Shown one piece after another: positions 25,689-32,745 of a stretch of 64,000 nt of DNA. The stretch spans positions 186,001 through 250,000 of the forward strand of contig NZ_BAABWV010000003.1 of NCBI RefSeq assembly GCF_040365005.1, read 5' to 3'. Within the stretch, counting starts at the first letter, position 1; every line of letters starts with the position of its first letter. The DNA is from Antarcticimicrobium sp040365005. Its GTDB lineage: Bacteria > Pseudomonadota > Alphaproteobacteria > Rhodobacterales > Rhodobacteraceae. A program made the translations under genes and the position numbers. A model generated the notes under the pieces. That model made no database searches and had not been told where the DNA came from. It saw only the letters and a list, made by a program, of their open reading frames with translations.

Positions 25689-26551
25689 CCGCGCTGCTGT
25701 TCGCCGGGTGCGACCCGCGCGGCCCCGGCAGTTCAGGCGACGCACGCTTCCTGTCCACCTATGAATGGACCCGGTCCGAGCCATGGTTCGGCGGGTTTTC
25801 CGGCCTGCACCTGTCGCCCGACGGTCAGCGCGCCACGGTGCTGAGCGACCGGACGACTCTGGTCGAGGTGCGGCTGACGCGCGACGATGACGGCCAGATC
25901 GCCGGGGTCGAACCGCTGTCGCACTGGCGCCCCAAGTCGAGCCGGGGCAAGCCGCTGACCGGACGCATCGCCGATTCCGAGGGGCTGGCGATCGGGCACG
26001 ATGGGACGGTCCACATCTCGTTCGAGGGGGTGCACCGCGTCGCCCGCTATGCGCGGCCCGGCGCGCCGGCAACCGTGCTGAACGCGCCGCAGGTGTTTCG
26101 CGGTCTCGAGGGCAACCGGTCGCTCGAGGCGCTGGCGATCGACGCCGCGGGCCGGCTCTATACCCTGCCCGAAGGCGGGCGCGACGCGCAGGGGCGCATC
26201 CCGGTCTATCGACGCGACGCGCAGGGCTGGCGGGTGGCCTTTGCCCTGCCCGCGCGCGGACGGTTCCTGCCGGTTGGCGCCGATTTCGGGCCGGACGGGC
26301 GGTTTTACGTTCTGGAGCGCGCGGTAGGTGTTCTGGGGTTCCGCAGCCGGCTGCGTCGCTGGTCTCTCACCGAGACCGGGGCCGAGCAGGAGGAAACCCT
26401 TTTGACCACCGCCGCCGGCACCCATGACAACCTCGAAGGGGTTTCGGTCTGGCGCGATGCGGGGGGCGATCTGCGCGCCACCATGGTCTCCGACGACAAT
26501 TTCCTGTCGCTCCAGCGCACCGAACTGGTCGAGTACCGCCTGCCGGATTAA
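25661..26551 (+). CDS. Esterase-like activity of phytase family lipoprotein
   Basis: This 296-residue protein starts inside the 3' end of mepA (28-base overlap). I chose the ATG at 25661 because it creates a lipoprotein signal (RLGPALAIAALLFAGC) with a lipobox cysteine at about residue 17. The mature protein reads as a beta-propeller of the 'esterase-like activity of phytase' family: FGGFSGLHLSPDGQRATVLSDR, DSEGLAIGHDGTVHISFEG, NRSLEALAIDAAGRLYTLPE and THDNLEGVSVWRD. It is probably anchored to a membrane facing the periplasm. Substrate is unknown; the operon suggests an envelope role. Confidence 0.87.
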   Translation: MRLGPALAIAALLFAGCDPRGPGSSGDARFLSTYEWTRSEPWFGGFSGLHLSPDGQRATVLSDRTTLVEVRLTRDDDGQIAGVEPLSHWRPKSSRGKPLTGRIADSEGLAIGHDGTVHISFEGVHRVARYARPGAPATVLNAPQVFRGLEGNRSLEALAIDAAGRLYTLPEGGRDAQGRIPVYRRDAQGWRVAFALPARGRFLPVGADFGPDGRFYVLERAVGVLGFRSRLRRWSLTETGAEQEETLLTTAAGTHDNLEGVSVWRDAGGDLRATMVSDDNFLSLQRTELVEYRLPD

Positions 26552-26645
26552 CCTTGCGCAAAGGCGGCCGAGCCTTTACACGCCGCCTGTCCGTCCGAAC
26601 GGGGCGGGCCAAGTCGCCGCAACCTTGTCAAAACGGGCATAAAGC

Positions 26646-27275
26646 ATGAACCGCACCCATATTCCCGGCATTCTTGCCATGGCCGCCATCGTGGTGGCCT
26701 CCAACATCCTGGTCCAGATCCTGTTCGGCCAATGGCTGACCTGGGGCGCCTTTACCTATCCCTTTGCCTTTCTCGTCACCGACGTGATGAACCGCGTCTA
26801 TGGCAAGCAGGCCGCGCGCAAGGTCGTCTTCGCCGGTTTCGTCACCGGCGTGATCTGTTCGCTGATCGGCACCCGGATCATCGGCGAGTTCGGCCCGCTG
26901 GTCACCCTGCGCATCGCGGCGGGATCGGGCACCGCCTTCCTGGTCGCGCAGATGCTGGACGTGAGCATCTTTTCCGCCCTGCGCCGCGGCCGCTGGTGGC
27001 GCGCGCCGCTGGTCTCGACGCTGGTCGGCGCCTCGGTGGATACGGCGCTGTTCTTTTCCATCGCCTTCTCGGCGCAACTGGCCTGGCTGGAGCCGGGCAA
27101 CGACGTCTCCTGGGCGAACGAGGCGCTGCCGCTGCTGGGCGTGGGGCCGATGGTACCGCTCTGGGTCTCGCTCGCGCTGGCGGACTGGCTGGTGAAACTG
27201 TCGCTGTCGCTGGTCGCGCTGATCCCGTTCCGCCTGATCGTTCAGCACCTGACCGCGCGCCGTAACCCGATCTGA
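26646..27275 (+). CDS. Queuosine precursor transporter (YhhQ family)
   Basis: The 209-residue protein has about six hydrophobic helices and the YhhQ/VUT family core FTYPFAFLVTDVMNRVYGKQAARKVVFAGF. YhhQ imports preQ0 or preQ1, the precursors of queuosine in tRNA wobble positions. The ATG at 26646 has no strong Shine-Dalgarno; the preceding 94 bases contain a small stem (26560-26577) but nothing matching a preQ1 riboswitch that I can recognise. There is no queuosine synthesis gene beside it, so it may serve salvage. Confidence 0.9.
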   Translation: MNRTHIPGILAMAAIVVASNILVQILFGQWLTWGAFTYPFAFLVTDVMNRVYGKQAARKVVFAGFVTGVICSLIGTRIIGEFGPLVTLRIAAGSGTAFLVAQMLDVSIFSALRRGRWWRAPLVSTLVGASVDTALFFSIAFSAQLAWLEPGNDVSWANEALPLLGVGPMVPLWVSLALADWLVKLSLSLVALIPFRLIVQHLTARRNPI

Positions 27276-27350
27276 CGATTTCGTTTGGCGTTTTGCCCCC
27301 TCCGTGCCACTCTGATCCTAACGGAAACAGAGAGAACAGGAGGTGATCCA

Positions 27351-27407
27351 GTGTCGAGAAAGGTATTGGAGCGAGGTGTCGGGACAGCGCAGGGGACGGC
27401 CAGCTAG
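27351..27407 (+). CDS. Possible 18-residue leader peptide
   Basis: A GTG codon five bases after the ideal Shine-Dalgarno AGGAGGTG (27338-27345) opens an 18-codon frame, MSRKVLERGVGTAQGTAS, ending in TAG at 27405-27407. The spacing is near optimal. The peptide has no recognisable domain. If translated, it would sit inside the candidate leader RNA, and ribosome occupancy could decide whether the Shine-Dalgarno pairs with CACCTCC at 27464-27470. It may equally be a chance frame within a non-coding RNA. Confidence 0.3.
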   Translation: MSRKVLERGVGTAQGTAS

Positions 27408-27481
27408 GGCAACCCTTGGCGGACAATCCGCCTGCGTGGATCGGTCGATGATCTAACCGACCCCACCTCCGAAAACTTTCG

Positions 27482-27509
27482 AAAGGGCCGCCCTAGGGTG
27501 GCCCTTTTT
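27482..27509 (+). terminator. Rho-independent terminator before arfB
   Basis: AAAGGGCC (27482-27489) pairs with GGCCCTTT (27500-27507) and is followed by a run of T. The loop itself contains the palindrome CCCTAGGG. It ends about 30 bases before the arfB start, so it either ends a small RNA or attenuates arfB. Confidence 0.8.
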
Positions 27510-27539
27510 CGTGACGCCCCAACGGGATAGACTGGCCCC

Positions 27540-27959
27540 ATGCTGCGTATCACCGATGATATCGAGATCGCCGACTGGGAGATCACCGAACAGTTCGTCC
27601 GCGCCTCCGGGCCCGGCGGGCAGAACGTGAACAAGGTCGCCACCGCCGTCGAACTGCGGTTCGAAGCTGCCCGCTCTCCGGCGCTGGCCGGACCGGTCAA
27701 GACGCGACTGAAGCGGCTGGCCGGACGACGCTGGACCAAGGACGGCGCCATCGTCATCCAATGCGACGAGACCCGCAGCCAGGCCCGCAACCGCGAGATT
27801 GCGCGCGAGCGCCTGACCGAGCTGCTGCGACAGGCCCTGATCCGCCCCAAACGCCGCATTCCCACCAAGCCGACCAAGGGGTCGGTCCGTCGCCGGATCG
27901 AGGCGAAGAAGGCACGCGGCGAGGTCAAATCGCTGCGCGGCAAGATCCAGGACGACTAG
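27540..27959 (+). CDS. arfB: Alternative ribosome-rescue factor ArfB (peptidyl-tRNA hydrolase)
   Basis: This 139-residue protein is ArfB (YaeJ). It has the catalytic GGQ in ASGPGGQNVNKVATAVELRF (about residues 21-40) and the basic C-terminal tail (from about residue 100, RPKRRIPTKPTKGSVRRRIEAKK) that enters the empty mRNA channel. It releases nascent chains from ribosomes stalled without a stop codon, as a backup for tmRNA. Length and domain order match the family. Directly upstream stand a terminator and a leader containing an ideal Shine-Dalgarno, which suggests control by translation state. Confidence 0.95.
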   Translation: MLRITDDIEIADWEITEQFVRASGPGGQNVNKVATAVELRFEAARSPALAGPVKTRLKRLAGRRWTKDGAIVIQCDETRSQARNREIARERLTELLRQALIRPKRRIPTKPTKGSVRRRIEAKKARGEVKSLRGKIQDD

Positions 27960-28106
27960 CTTGTCCCCGGCAACGGGCCGCCCTAATCTCGCCCCGAAAT
28001 CGGCAGGGGTCGGACGAACACCATGAGATCGCGGGACAAAACCGTCATCCAAGGCGGGCGCTGCACCCACCCCCACGCCGCCAGAACGAGACAGAAGGAC
28101 AAGCGC

Positions 28107-29132
28107 ATGATCCCCGGCCCCCGCAACCTGATCACCGACGTGCCCGGCCTCAAGGTCGGAAACGCGCAGGACGCCGCGTTGAAATCCGGCACCACCGTGC
28201 TGACCGCCGACACCGCTTTCACCGCCTCGGTGCAGGTTATGGGCGGCGCGCCCGGCACGCGCGAAACCGAACTTCTGGCCCCCGACAAATCGGTCGCCCG
28301 GGTGGATGCGCTGGTGCTCTCGGGGGGGTCGGCCTATGGGCTGGATGCCTGCTCGGGGGTGATGGAGGGGCTGCGCGCGCGCGGGCGCGGCTTTCGTATC
28401 GCCGATGCCCTGATCCCCATCGTCCCGGGGGCGATCATCTTCGACCTGCTGAACGGCGGGGACAAGAATTGGGCCGCAAATCCCTATCGCGACCTGGGCC
28501 GCGCCGCCTTTGACTCGGTGGCGGAGGAGTTCGAGATCGGCACCATCGGCGCCGGCACCGGGGCGCTGACCGCGATGCTCAAGGGCGGGCTCGGCTCGGC
28601 CTCTCTCGTGCTGGACGACGGCAGCACCGTGGGCGCGCTGGTCGCCGCCAACCCGATGGGCAGCGTCACGACCCCGGGCGACCGGCATTTCTGGGCCGCC
28701 CCCTTCGAGATCGGCGATGAATTCGGCGGGCTGGGCCCCGATCCCGCCGCCGGACTGGGCCGTGCCCTCGACAGCCGCAAGCAAGCGGCCATGCTGGCGC
28801 GGGCGGATGACGCCGCGCAGGACCGCGCCAACACCACCATCGCCATCGTGGCAACCGATGCCGACCTGACCAAGGCGCAATGCCAGCGCATGGCGACCGC
28901 CGCCCATGACGGGATCGGGCGCGCCACGGTTCCGGCCCATGCGCCCGGCGACGGCGATCTTGTCTTTGCCGCCTCGACCGGCGCCCGCCCGATGGCGCGG
29001 CCCGACCGGGACCTGGCCCGGATCGGCCATGCCGCAGCCCTGTGCCTGAGCCGGGCGATCGCGCGCGCGGTCCATGCCGCCCGTCCCGCCCCCGGCGACC
29101 TGTTGCCCTGCTGGTCGCAGACGGGGGGCTGA
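28107..29132 (+). CDS. P1 family peptidase (DmpA/NylC-type N-terminal nucleophile hydrolase)
   Basis: The 341-residue protein begins MIPGPRNLITDVPGLKVGNAQD, the standard start of P1/DmpA peptidases. I chose the ATG at 28107 because of this and the GAAGGAC before it; the frame is open to 28023. Typical blocks follow: VDALVLSGGSAYGLDA, VPGAIIFDLLNGGDKNW, GTIGAGTGALTAMLKGGLGSAS and the likely self-cleavage site in DDGSTVGALVAANPMG, where a Ser/Thr becomes the nucleophile. Relatives cleave N-terminal residues from peptides or beta-peptides, or hydrolyse nylon oligomers. No signal peptide is present. Substrate is unknown. Confidence 0.9.
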   Translation: MIPGPRNLITDVPGLKVGNAQDAALKSGTTVLTADTAFTASVQVMGGAPGTRETELLAPDKSVARVDALVLSGGSAYGLDACSGVMEGLRARGRGFRIADALIPIVPGAIIFDLLNGGDKNWAANPYRDLGRAAFDSVAEEFEIGTIGAGTGALTAMLKGGLGSASLVLDDGSTVGALVAANPMGSVTTPGDRHFWAAPFEIGDEFGGLGPDPAAGLGRALDSRKQAAMLARADDAAQDRANTTIAIVATDADLTKAQCQRMATAAHDGIGRATVPAHAPGDGDLVFAASTGARPMARPDRDLARIGHAAALCLSRAIARAVHAARPAPGDLLPCWSQTGG

Positions 29133-29248
29133 TCCAGCGCGACCTTTTTTCGGCTGCGTCGCAACCGCGCGGAAAAGTACACTATGGATTGACTCTTTCC
29201 GTTTACACCTACCTAGTCTGCCAAACCAAATTCCAAAGGAGGAAAGCC

Positions 29249-29707
29249 ATGAACCGTCTGATTGCGACTGCGATTATTGGTCTGCTCGCCACCCCGGCGC
29301 TGGCCGAGGGGGACGCGGCCAAAGGGGAAAAAACCTTCAACAAATGCAAGGCATGCCACTCGATCATCTCCGATTCCGGCGAAGCCATCGTCAAGGGCGG
29401 CAAGACCGGCCCGAACCTGTTCGGCGTGATCGGCCGCACCGCCGGCACCTATGAAGATTTCCGCTATGGCAAGGATCTCGTCGCCGCGGGCGAGGCCGGG
29501 CTGGTCTGGAACGAGGAAGAGTTCAATCACTACGTCAAGGATCCGCGCGATTTCCTGAGAAAGACCCTTGAGGACAAGAAGGCCAAGTCGAAGATGACCT
29601 TCAAGCTGAAAAAGGGCGGCGAAGACGTCTACGCCTATCTGGTCAGCGTCGCGCCGGCACCGGAAATGGCCGCCGAGGACGAGACCGAAGATAAGTCCGA
29701 CGACTGA
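29249..29707 (+). CDS. cycA: Cytochrome c2
   Basis: The 152-residue precursor has a signal peptide (NRLIATAIIGLLATPALA) and matures in the periplasm. CKACH (about residues 33-37) binds haem covalently; KSKMTFKLKK near residue 118 supplies the axial Met. The large insertion and sequence (KTGPNLFGVIGRTAGTYEDFRYG) match the c2/c550 class of Rhodobacter and Paracoccus, which carries electrons from the bc1 complex to cytochrome oxidase. An acidic tail (MAAEDETEDKSDD) follows. The start is fixed by AAAGGAGG at 29236-29243. A TTGACT lies at 29189-29194 as a possible -35 element. A strong hairpin ends the gene. Confidence 0.93.
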   Translation: MNRLIATAIIGLLATPALAEGDAAKGEKTFNKCKACHSIISDSGEAIVKGGKTGPNLFGVIGRTAGTYEDFRYGKDLVAAGEAGLVWNEEEFNHYVKDPRDFLRKTLEDKKAKSKMTFKLKKGGEDVYAYLVSVAPAPEMAAEDETEDKSDD

Positions 29708-29733
29708 TCCGTCACGGCATTGACCATCGGAAC

Positions 29734-29762
29734 GGGCCACGGCGGATAACGCCGTGGCCCTT
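29734..29762 (+). terminator. Terminator hairpin after cytochrome c2
   Basis: GGGCCACGGCG (29734-29744) and CGCCGTGGCCC (29750-29760) form a perfect 11-base-pair stem with a five-base loop, 26 bases after the stop. Only two T follow, so termination may be weak or the hairpin may mainly protect the mRNA 3' end. Confidence 0.65.
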
Positions 29763-29921
29763 CGTGTTATTGCCAGACCGGCGCAGGACGGGTATGGAGC
29801 GGCCGCATACGGCATGACCGCCACCGCCGGACAGAAACCGGCCCGATCAACAGCGGAGTGCCCGCATGACCCTCCTCCCGTCCCGCGTCCCCCACCCGTT
29901 TCCGACCCTCCGGGGGAGAAG

Positions 29922-30464
29922 ATGAGCCTGCGCATCCCGGCCTGGGTCAACGGCACGCTGACCCCGGTCGACAAGCTCGAGGTTCACCAGAGGGGGCTGC
30001 GGCACAAGGCGGTTTCGGTCTTCGTGCTGCACGGCGACGCGATCCTGTTGCAGCGCCGGGCACTGGGGAAATACCACACGCCGGGGCTTTGGGCGAACAC
30101 CTGCTGCACACATCCGCATTGGGACGAGGCGCCAGAACTCTGCGCCCGGCGGCGACTGGAGGAGGAACTGGGCATCACCGGCCGTGCCCCGGAGTTCCGT
30201 CATCAGCTGGAATACCGCGCCGATGTTGGCGGCGGTCTGACCGAGCACGAACTCGTCGATGTCTTCGTCGCCACGGTGGAGCACGAGGTCGCCGTTTCCC
30301 CCAACCTGGACGAGGTGATGGAAACCCGCTGGGCCGACGTCGATGATCTGAAAGAGGACATCGCGCGCCACCCGGAGCGGTTCACGCCCTGGCTGAGGAT
30401 CTATCTGGACCGCCACGCCGACGCGATTTTCGGCCCCGACACGATGAAACCCACGCCGCGTTGA
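29922..30464 (+). CDS. idi: Isopentenyl-diphosphate delta-isomerase, type I
   Basis: This 180-residue Nudix-fold enzyme interconverts isopentenyl and dimethylallyl diphosphate for isoprenoid synthesis. Catalytic landmarks are the Cys in LWANTCCTHPHWDE (about residues 62-74), the Nudix-like RRRLEEELGI, and the Glu in TEHELVDVF. The start at 29922 follows GGGGGAGA; the frame is open to 29754 but the upstream part is Pro-rich and non-homologous in style. The gene is preceded by the cytochrome c2 terminator and followed by a flavin monooxygenase on the same strand. No carotenoid or photosynthesis genes are near. Confidence 0.93.
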   Translation: MSLRIPAWVNGTLTPVDKLEVHQRGLRHKAVSVFVLHGDAILLQRRALGKYHTPGLWANTCCTHPHWDEAPELCARRRLEEELGITGRAPEFRHQLEYRADVGGGLTEHELVDVFVATVEHEVAVSPNLDEVMETRWADVDDLKEDIARHPERFTPWLRIYLDRHADAIFGPDTMKPTPR

Positions 30465-30521
30465 GGCTTGCGCCGGGCCGCCGGGGCTGTTTGATATCCG
30501 GTCAAAGACCGGAGGAGTTCC

Positions 30522-31778
30522 ATGACCATTCTTATCGCCGGCGGCGGCATTGCCGGGCTCAGCCTGGGCCTGACGCTGCATCAGATCGGCCTGCCGTTCC
30601 GCATCTATGAATCCGCCGCAGAGATCCGCCCAATGGGGGTGGGGATCAACCTGCAGCCCAACGCGGTGCGCGAATTGTACGATCTGGGCCTTGAATCGGA
30701 GCTTTCGCGGATCGGGGTAAAGACCCGGCAACTGGCGTTTTACTCCAAGCTCGGCAAGCCGATCTGGGACGAGCCTCGCGGCACCCGGGCGGGCTATGCC
30801 TGGCCGCAATACTCGGTGCATCGCGGCAAGTTGCAGATGATGCTCCACGACGCGCTGGTCGAGCGCGCCGGGCCCGATTGCATCGTCACCGATGCCCGCG
30901 CCACCGGGTTCGAGACCGCGGACGACGGCGCGACCCTGCTGCTGGAAGGTGGGTCGCGGGTCGCGGGCGATCTGGTCATCGCCGCCGACGGCATCCATTC
31001 GGCGCTGCGGGCGCAGATGTACCCCCACGAGGGCGCCCCGATCTGGGACGGGCGCATCCTGTGGCGCGCCACCACCCGGGCGCCGGATTACCACGGCGGC
31101 GGAACCATGGTGATGATCGGCCATGATTCGCTGCGCGCGGTGGCCTACCCGATTTCACAACCGGACCCGGAGACCGGGCTGGCGACGATCAACTGGATCG
31201 CCGAGAAACGCTTTGACCCCGGTGACGACTGGCGGCGCGAGGATTGGAACCGCGCCGCGCGGATCGAGGAGTTCTTGCCCGATTTTCATGACTGGCGGTT
31301 CGGCTGGATCGACCTGCCGGCGCTGATCGAGGGGGCCGAGGTGGTTTATGAATACCCGATGGTCGACCGCGATCCGCTGCCGCGCTGGACGCAGGGCCGC
31401 GTGACATTGATGGGCGACGCGGCGCATCCGACCTATCCGGTCGGCTCGAATGGCGCCAGCCAGGCCATCGTCGATGCCCGCACCATCGGCGCGCGGCTGC
31501 TGGAGCAAGGGGTGACGGCACAGGCGCTGGAGGCCTTTGAGGCCGAGATGCGCCCGCTGACCACCGCCGTGGGGCTGGCCAACCGTGCCGGCGGCGGGCC
31601 GGACGCCATCCTGCAGCGAGTCGAGGACCTCTGCGGCGGCAATTTCGAGGACATCGACGATGTGATCCCGCGCGCCGACCTGGCCGCCCATGCCGCCAAG
31701 TTCAAATCCATCGCCGGATTCTCGATTGACGAGCTGAACGAAAAGCCGGCGATCATCCCGGCCGGGGCGCGGGCCTGA
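30522..31778 (+). CDS. FAD-dependent monooxygenase (PhzS-like flavin oxidoreductase)
   Basis: The 418-residue protein is a group A flavin monooxygenase. It has the N-terminal dinucleotide-binding motif LIAGGGIAGLSLGLTLHQIG, the middle GDLVIAADGIHSALR (DG motif) and the GDAAHPTYPVGSNGASQAI motif that binds FAD and NAD(P)H. The GVGINLQPNAVRELYDLGL stretch is typical of relatives of PhzS (phenazine pathway) annotated as flavin-dependent oxidoreductases. No phenazine genes are present, so the substrate is unknown. The ATG follows GGAGGAG closely. It converges with an XRE regulator. Confidence 0.9.
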   Translation: MTILIAGGGIAGLSLGLTLHQIGLPFRIYESAAEIRPMGVGINLQPNAVRELYDLGLESELSRIGVKTRQLAFYSKLGKPIWDEPRGTRAGYAWPQYSVHRGKLQMMLHDALVERAGPDCIVTDARATGFETADDGATLLLEGGSRVAGDLVIAADGIHSALRAQMYPHEGAPIWDGRILWRATTRAPDYHGGGTMVMIGHDSLRAVAYPISQPDPETGLATINWIAEKRFDPGDDWRREDWNRAARIEEFLPDFHDWRFGWIDLPALIEGAEVVYEYPMVDRDPLPRWTQGRVTLMGDAAHPTYPVGSNGASQAIVDARTIGARLLEQGVTAQALEAFEAEMRPLTTAVGLANRAGGGPDAILQRVEDLCGGNFEDIDDVIPRADLAAHAAKFKSIAGFSIDELNEKPAIIPAGARA

Positions 31779-31835
31779 GCGCCGGTCCGAGCACGGGCCG
31801 GGGGCGCCGGCCAACCGCAGGCCCGCCGCTCGCGA

Positions 31836-32609
31836 TCAGATCGGGTCGGCCAGCGTGAGCCGCACCAACTCGGGCAGGTCGATCTGGTCGGGCGGGAAAA
31901 CGCCGCATTGCCGCAACGCCCGACGCAGATCCGGTTTCGCCCCTATGTAGCGCCAGACAACGCGGAAACTGGTGATGTCGTTGCCGCCTTCGGGCTCGGT
32001 GCCGGTGATGACACCGTCCATCAGCGCTGGCGTCTCGAAATCGCCAAGCGACAGGACGATGCAGGAGGCGGCCCTGCGCCGCCTGCGTTCCCGCACCATG
32101 CAAAACAGTTTGCCCGCCTGTTCAAAGGCCGCGCCCTCGAAGGTCAGCCGACGTGGCAGATTGATCTGCGCGTCGGGGAACCGCACAACGATCTTCACCG
32201 TGGTGCCGCGCCCTGTCCAGGACAGTTTCACCAGGTGAACATAGATCGCCGGCACCCCTGGTTCAGGCATGATGTAGCCGAGGTAATATCCGGGCTGGGC
32301 CGCCGGCTGCCGCTGGTCGAGGAAAAGGCCCTGCACGAAATCCGCCGCCTTGTCGTCGCCGGCGTTCATCCGCGGCGGGCGCAGGCGCACGATGGCGCGG
32401 AAGTCTTCGGGCGGCAGCAGAACCTCGTGCTCGTCCACGCCGAAGAAATCGCAGATCCGCCGCAGGGTTTGCAGCGAGGGGCGGGACGACCCGGACAGGT
32501 AGCGGTTGAACTGGCTGCGGTTGACCCCTGCCCGGCGGCAGACCTCGGACACGGATTTTCCGTATCCGGCAAGCGTCCTGAGATTCTCGGCGAGGGGCGA
32601 ATGGGTCAT
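31836..32609 (-). CDS. XRE-family helix-turn-helix regulator
   Basis: The 257-residue protein has an N-terminal helix-turn-helix (about residues 8-62: SVSEVCRRAGVNRSQFNRYLSGSSRPSLQTLRRICDFFGV) of the XRE type. The rest (about 190 residues) is an uncharacterised ligand- or oligomer-type domain with PGYYLGYIMPEPGVPAIYVHLVKL. It is divergent from an exported amidohydrolase with 136 bases between the starts, where an imperfect inverted repeat (32626-32661) may be its operator. It probably regulates itself and the amidohydrolase. Confidence 0.88.
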   Translation of the reverse strand: MTHSPLAENLRTLAGYGKSVSEVCRRAGVNRSQFNRYLSGSSRPSLQTLRRICDFFGVDEHEVLLPPEDFRAIVRLRPPRMNAGDDKAADFVQGLFLDQRQPAAQPGYYLGYIMPEPGVPAIYVHLVKLSWTGRGTTVKIVVRFPDAQINLPRRLTFEGAAFEQAGKLFCMVRERRRRRAASCIVLSLGDFETPALMDGVITGTEPEGGNDITSFRVVWRYIGAKPDLRRALRQCGVFPPDQIDLPELVRLTLADPI

Positions 32610-32625
32610 CTGCGCTCACATAACT

Positions 32626-32661
32626 GATGCGAATTGGCGCTAGTTGGGCGCAAACAGCATC
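32626..32661. promoter_or_regulatory. Imperfect inverted repeat, candidate XRE operator
   Basis: GATGC (32626-32630) and GCATC (32657-32661) bracket inner GGCGC (32636-32640) and GGGCGC (32646-32651) elements in the divergent region between the XRE regulator and the amidohydrolase. The arms match imperfectly. Position favours an operator; there is no second copy in the window to confirm it. Confidence 0.3.
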
Positions 32662-32745
32662 GGAAATCAAGGACCATCCGCGTTGTTCCGATCGGTTCGT
32701 GCCGCCTAAGCTAAGGCAGCAAAAGACACATCAGGGAACATCGAC

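Larger units (their letters stand above)
27339..27510 (+). ncRNA. Candidate structured RNA / translated leader upstream of arfB
   Basis: This stretch shows several features that coding potential does not explain. GGAGGTG at 27339-27345 is part of AGGAGGTGATCC, a full complement of the 16S rRNA 3' end. It is matched by CACCTCC at 27464-27470, so the two ends can close a long-range stem. Between them are the hairpins GGCGGA-CAA-TCCGCC (27419-27433) and GGTCG...CGACC (27443-27462). A Rho-independent terminator follows directly (27482-27509). It could be an independent small RNA or an attenuating leader of arfB, which starts at 27540. I do not recognise a known RNA family; the call rests on the pairing and the terminator. 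Confidence 0.5.

Noticed and set aside
26552..26645. preQ1 riboswitch before the queuosine-precursor transporter
   Set aside because: There is a small stem (26560-26577) but no A-rich tail or conserved loop of a known preQ1 class.
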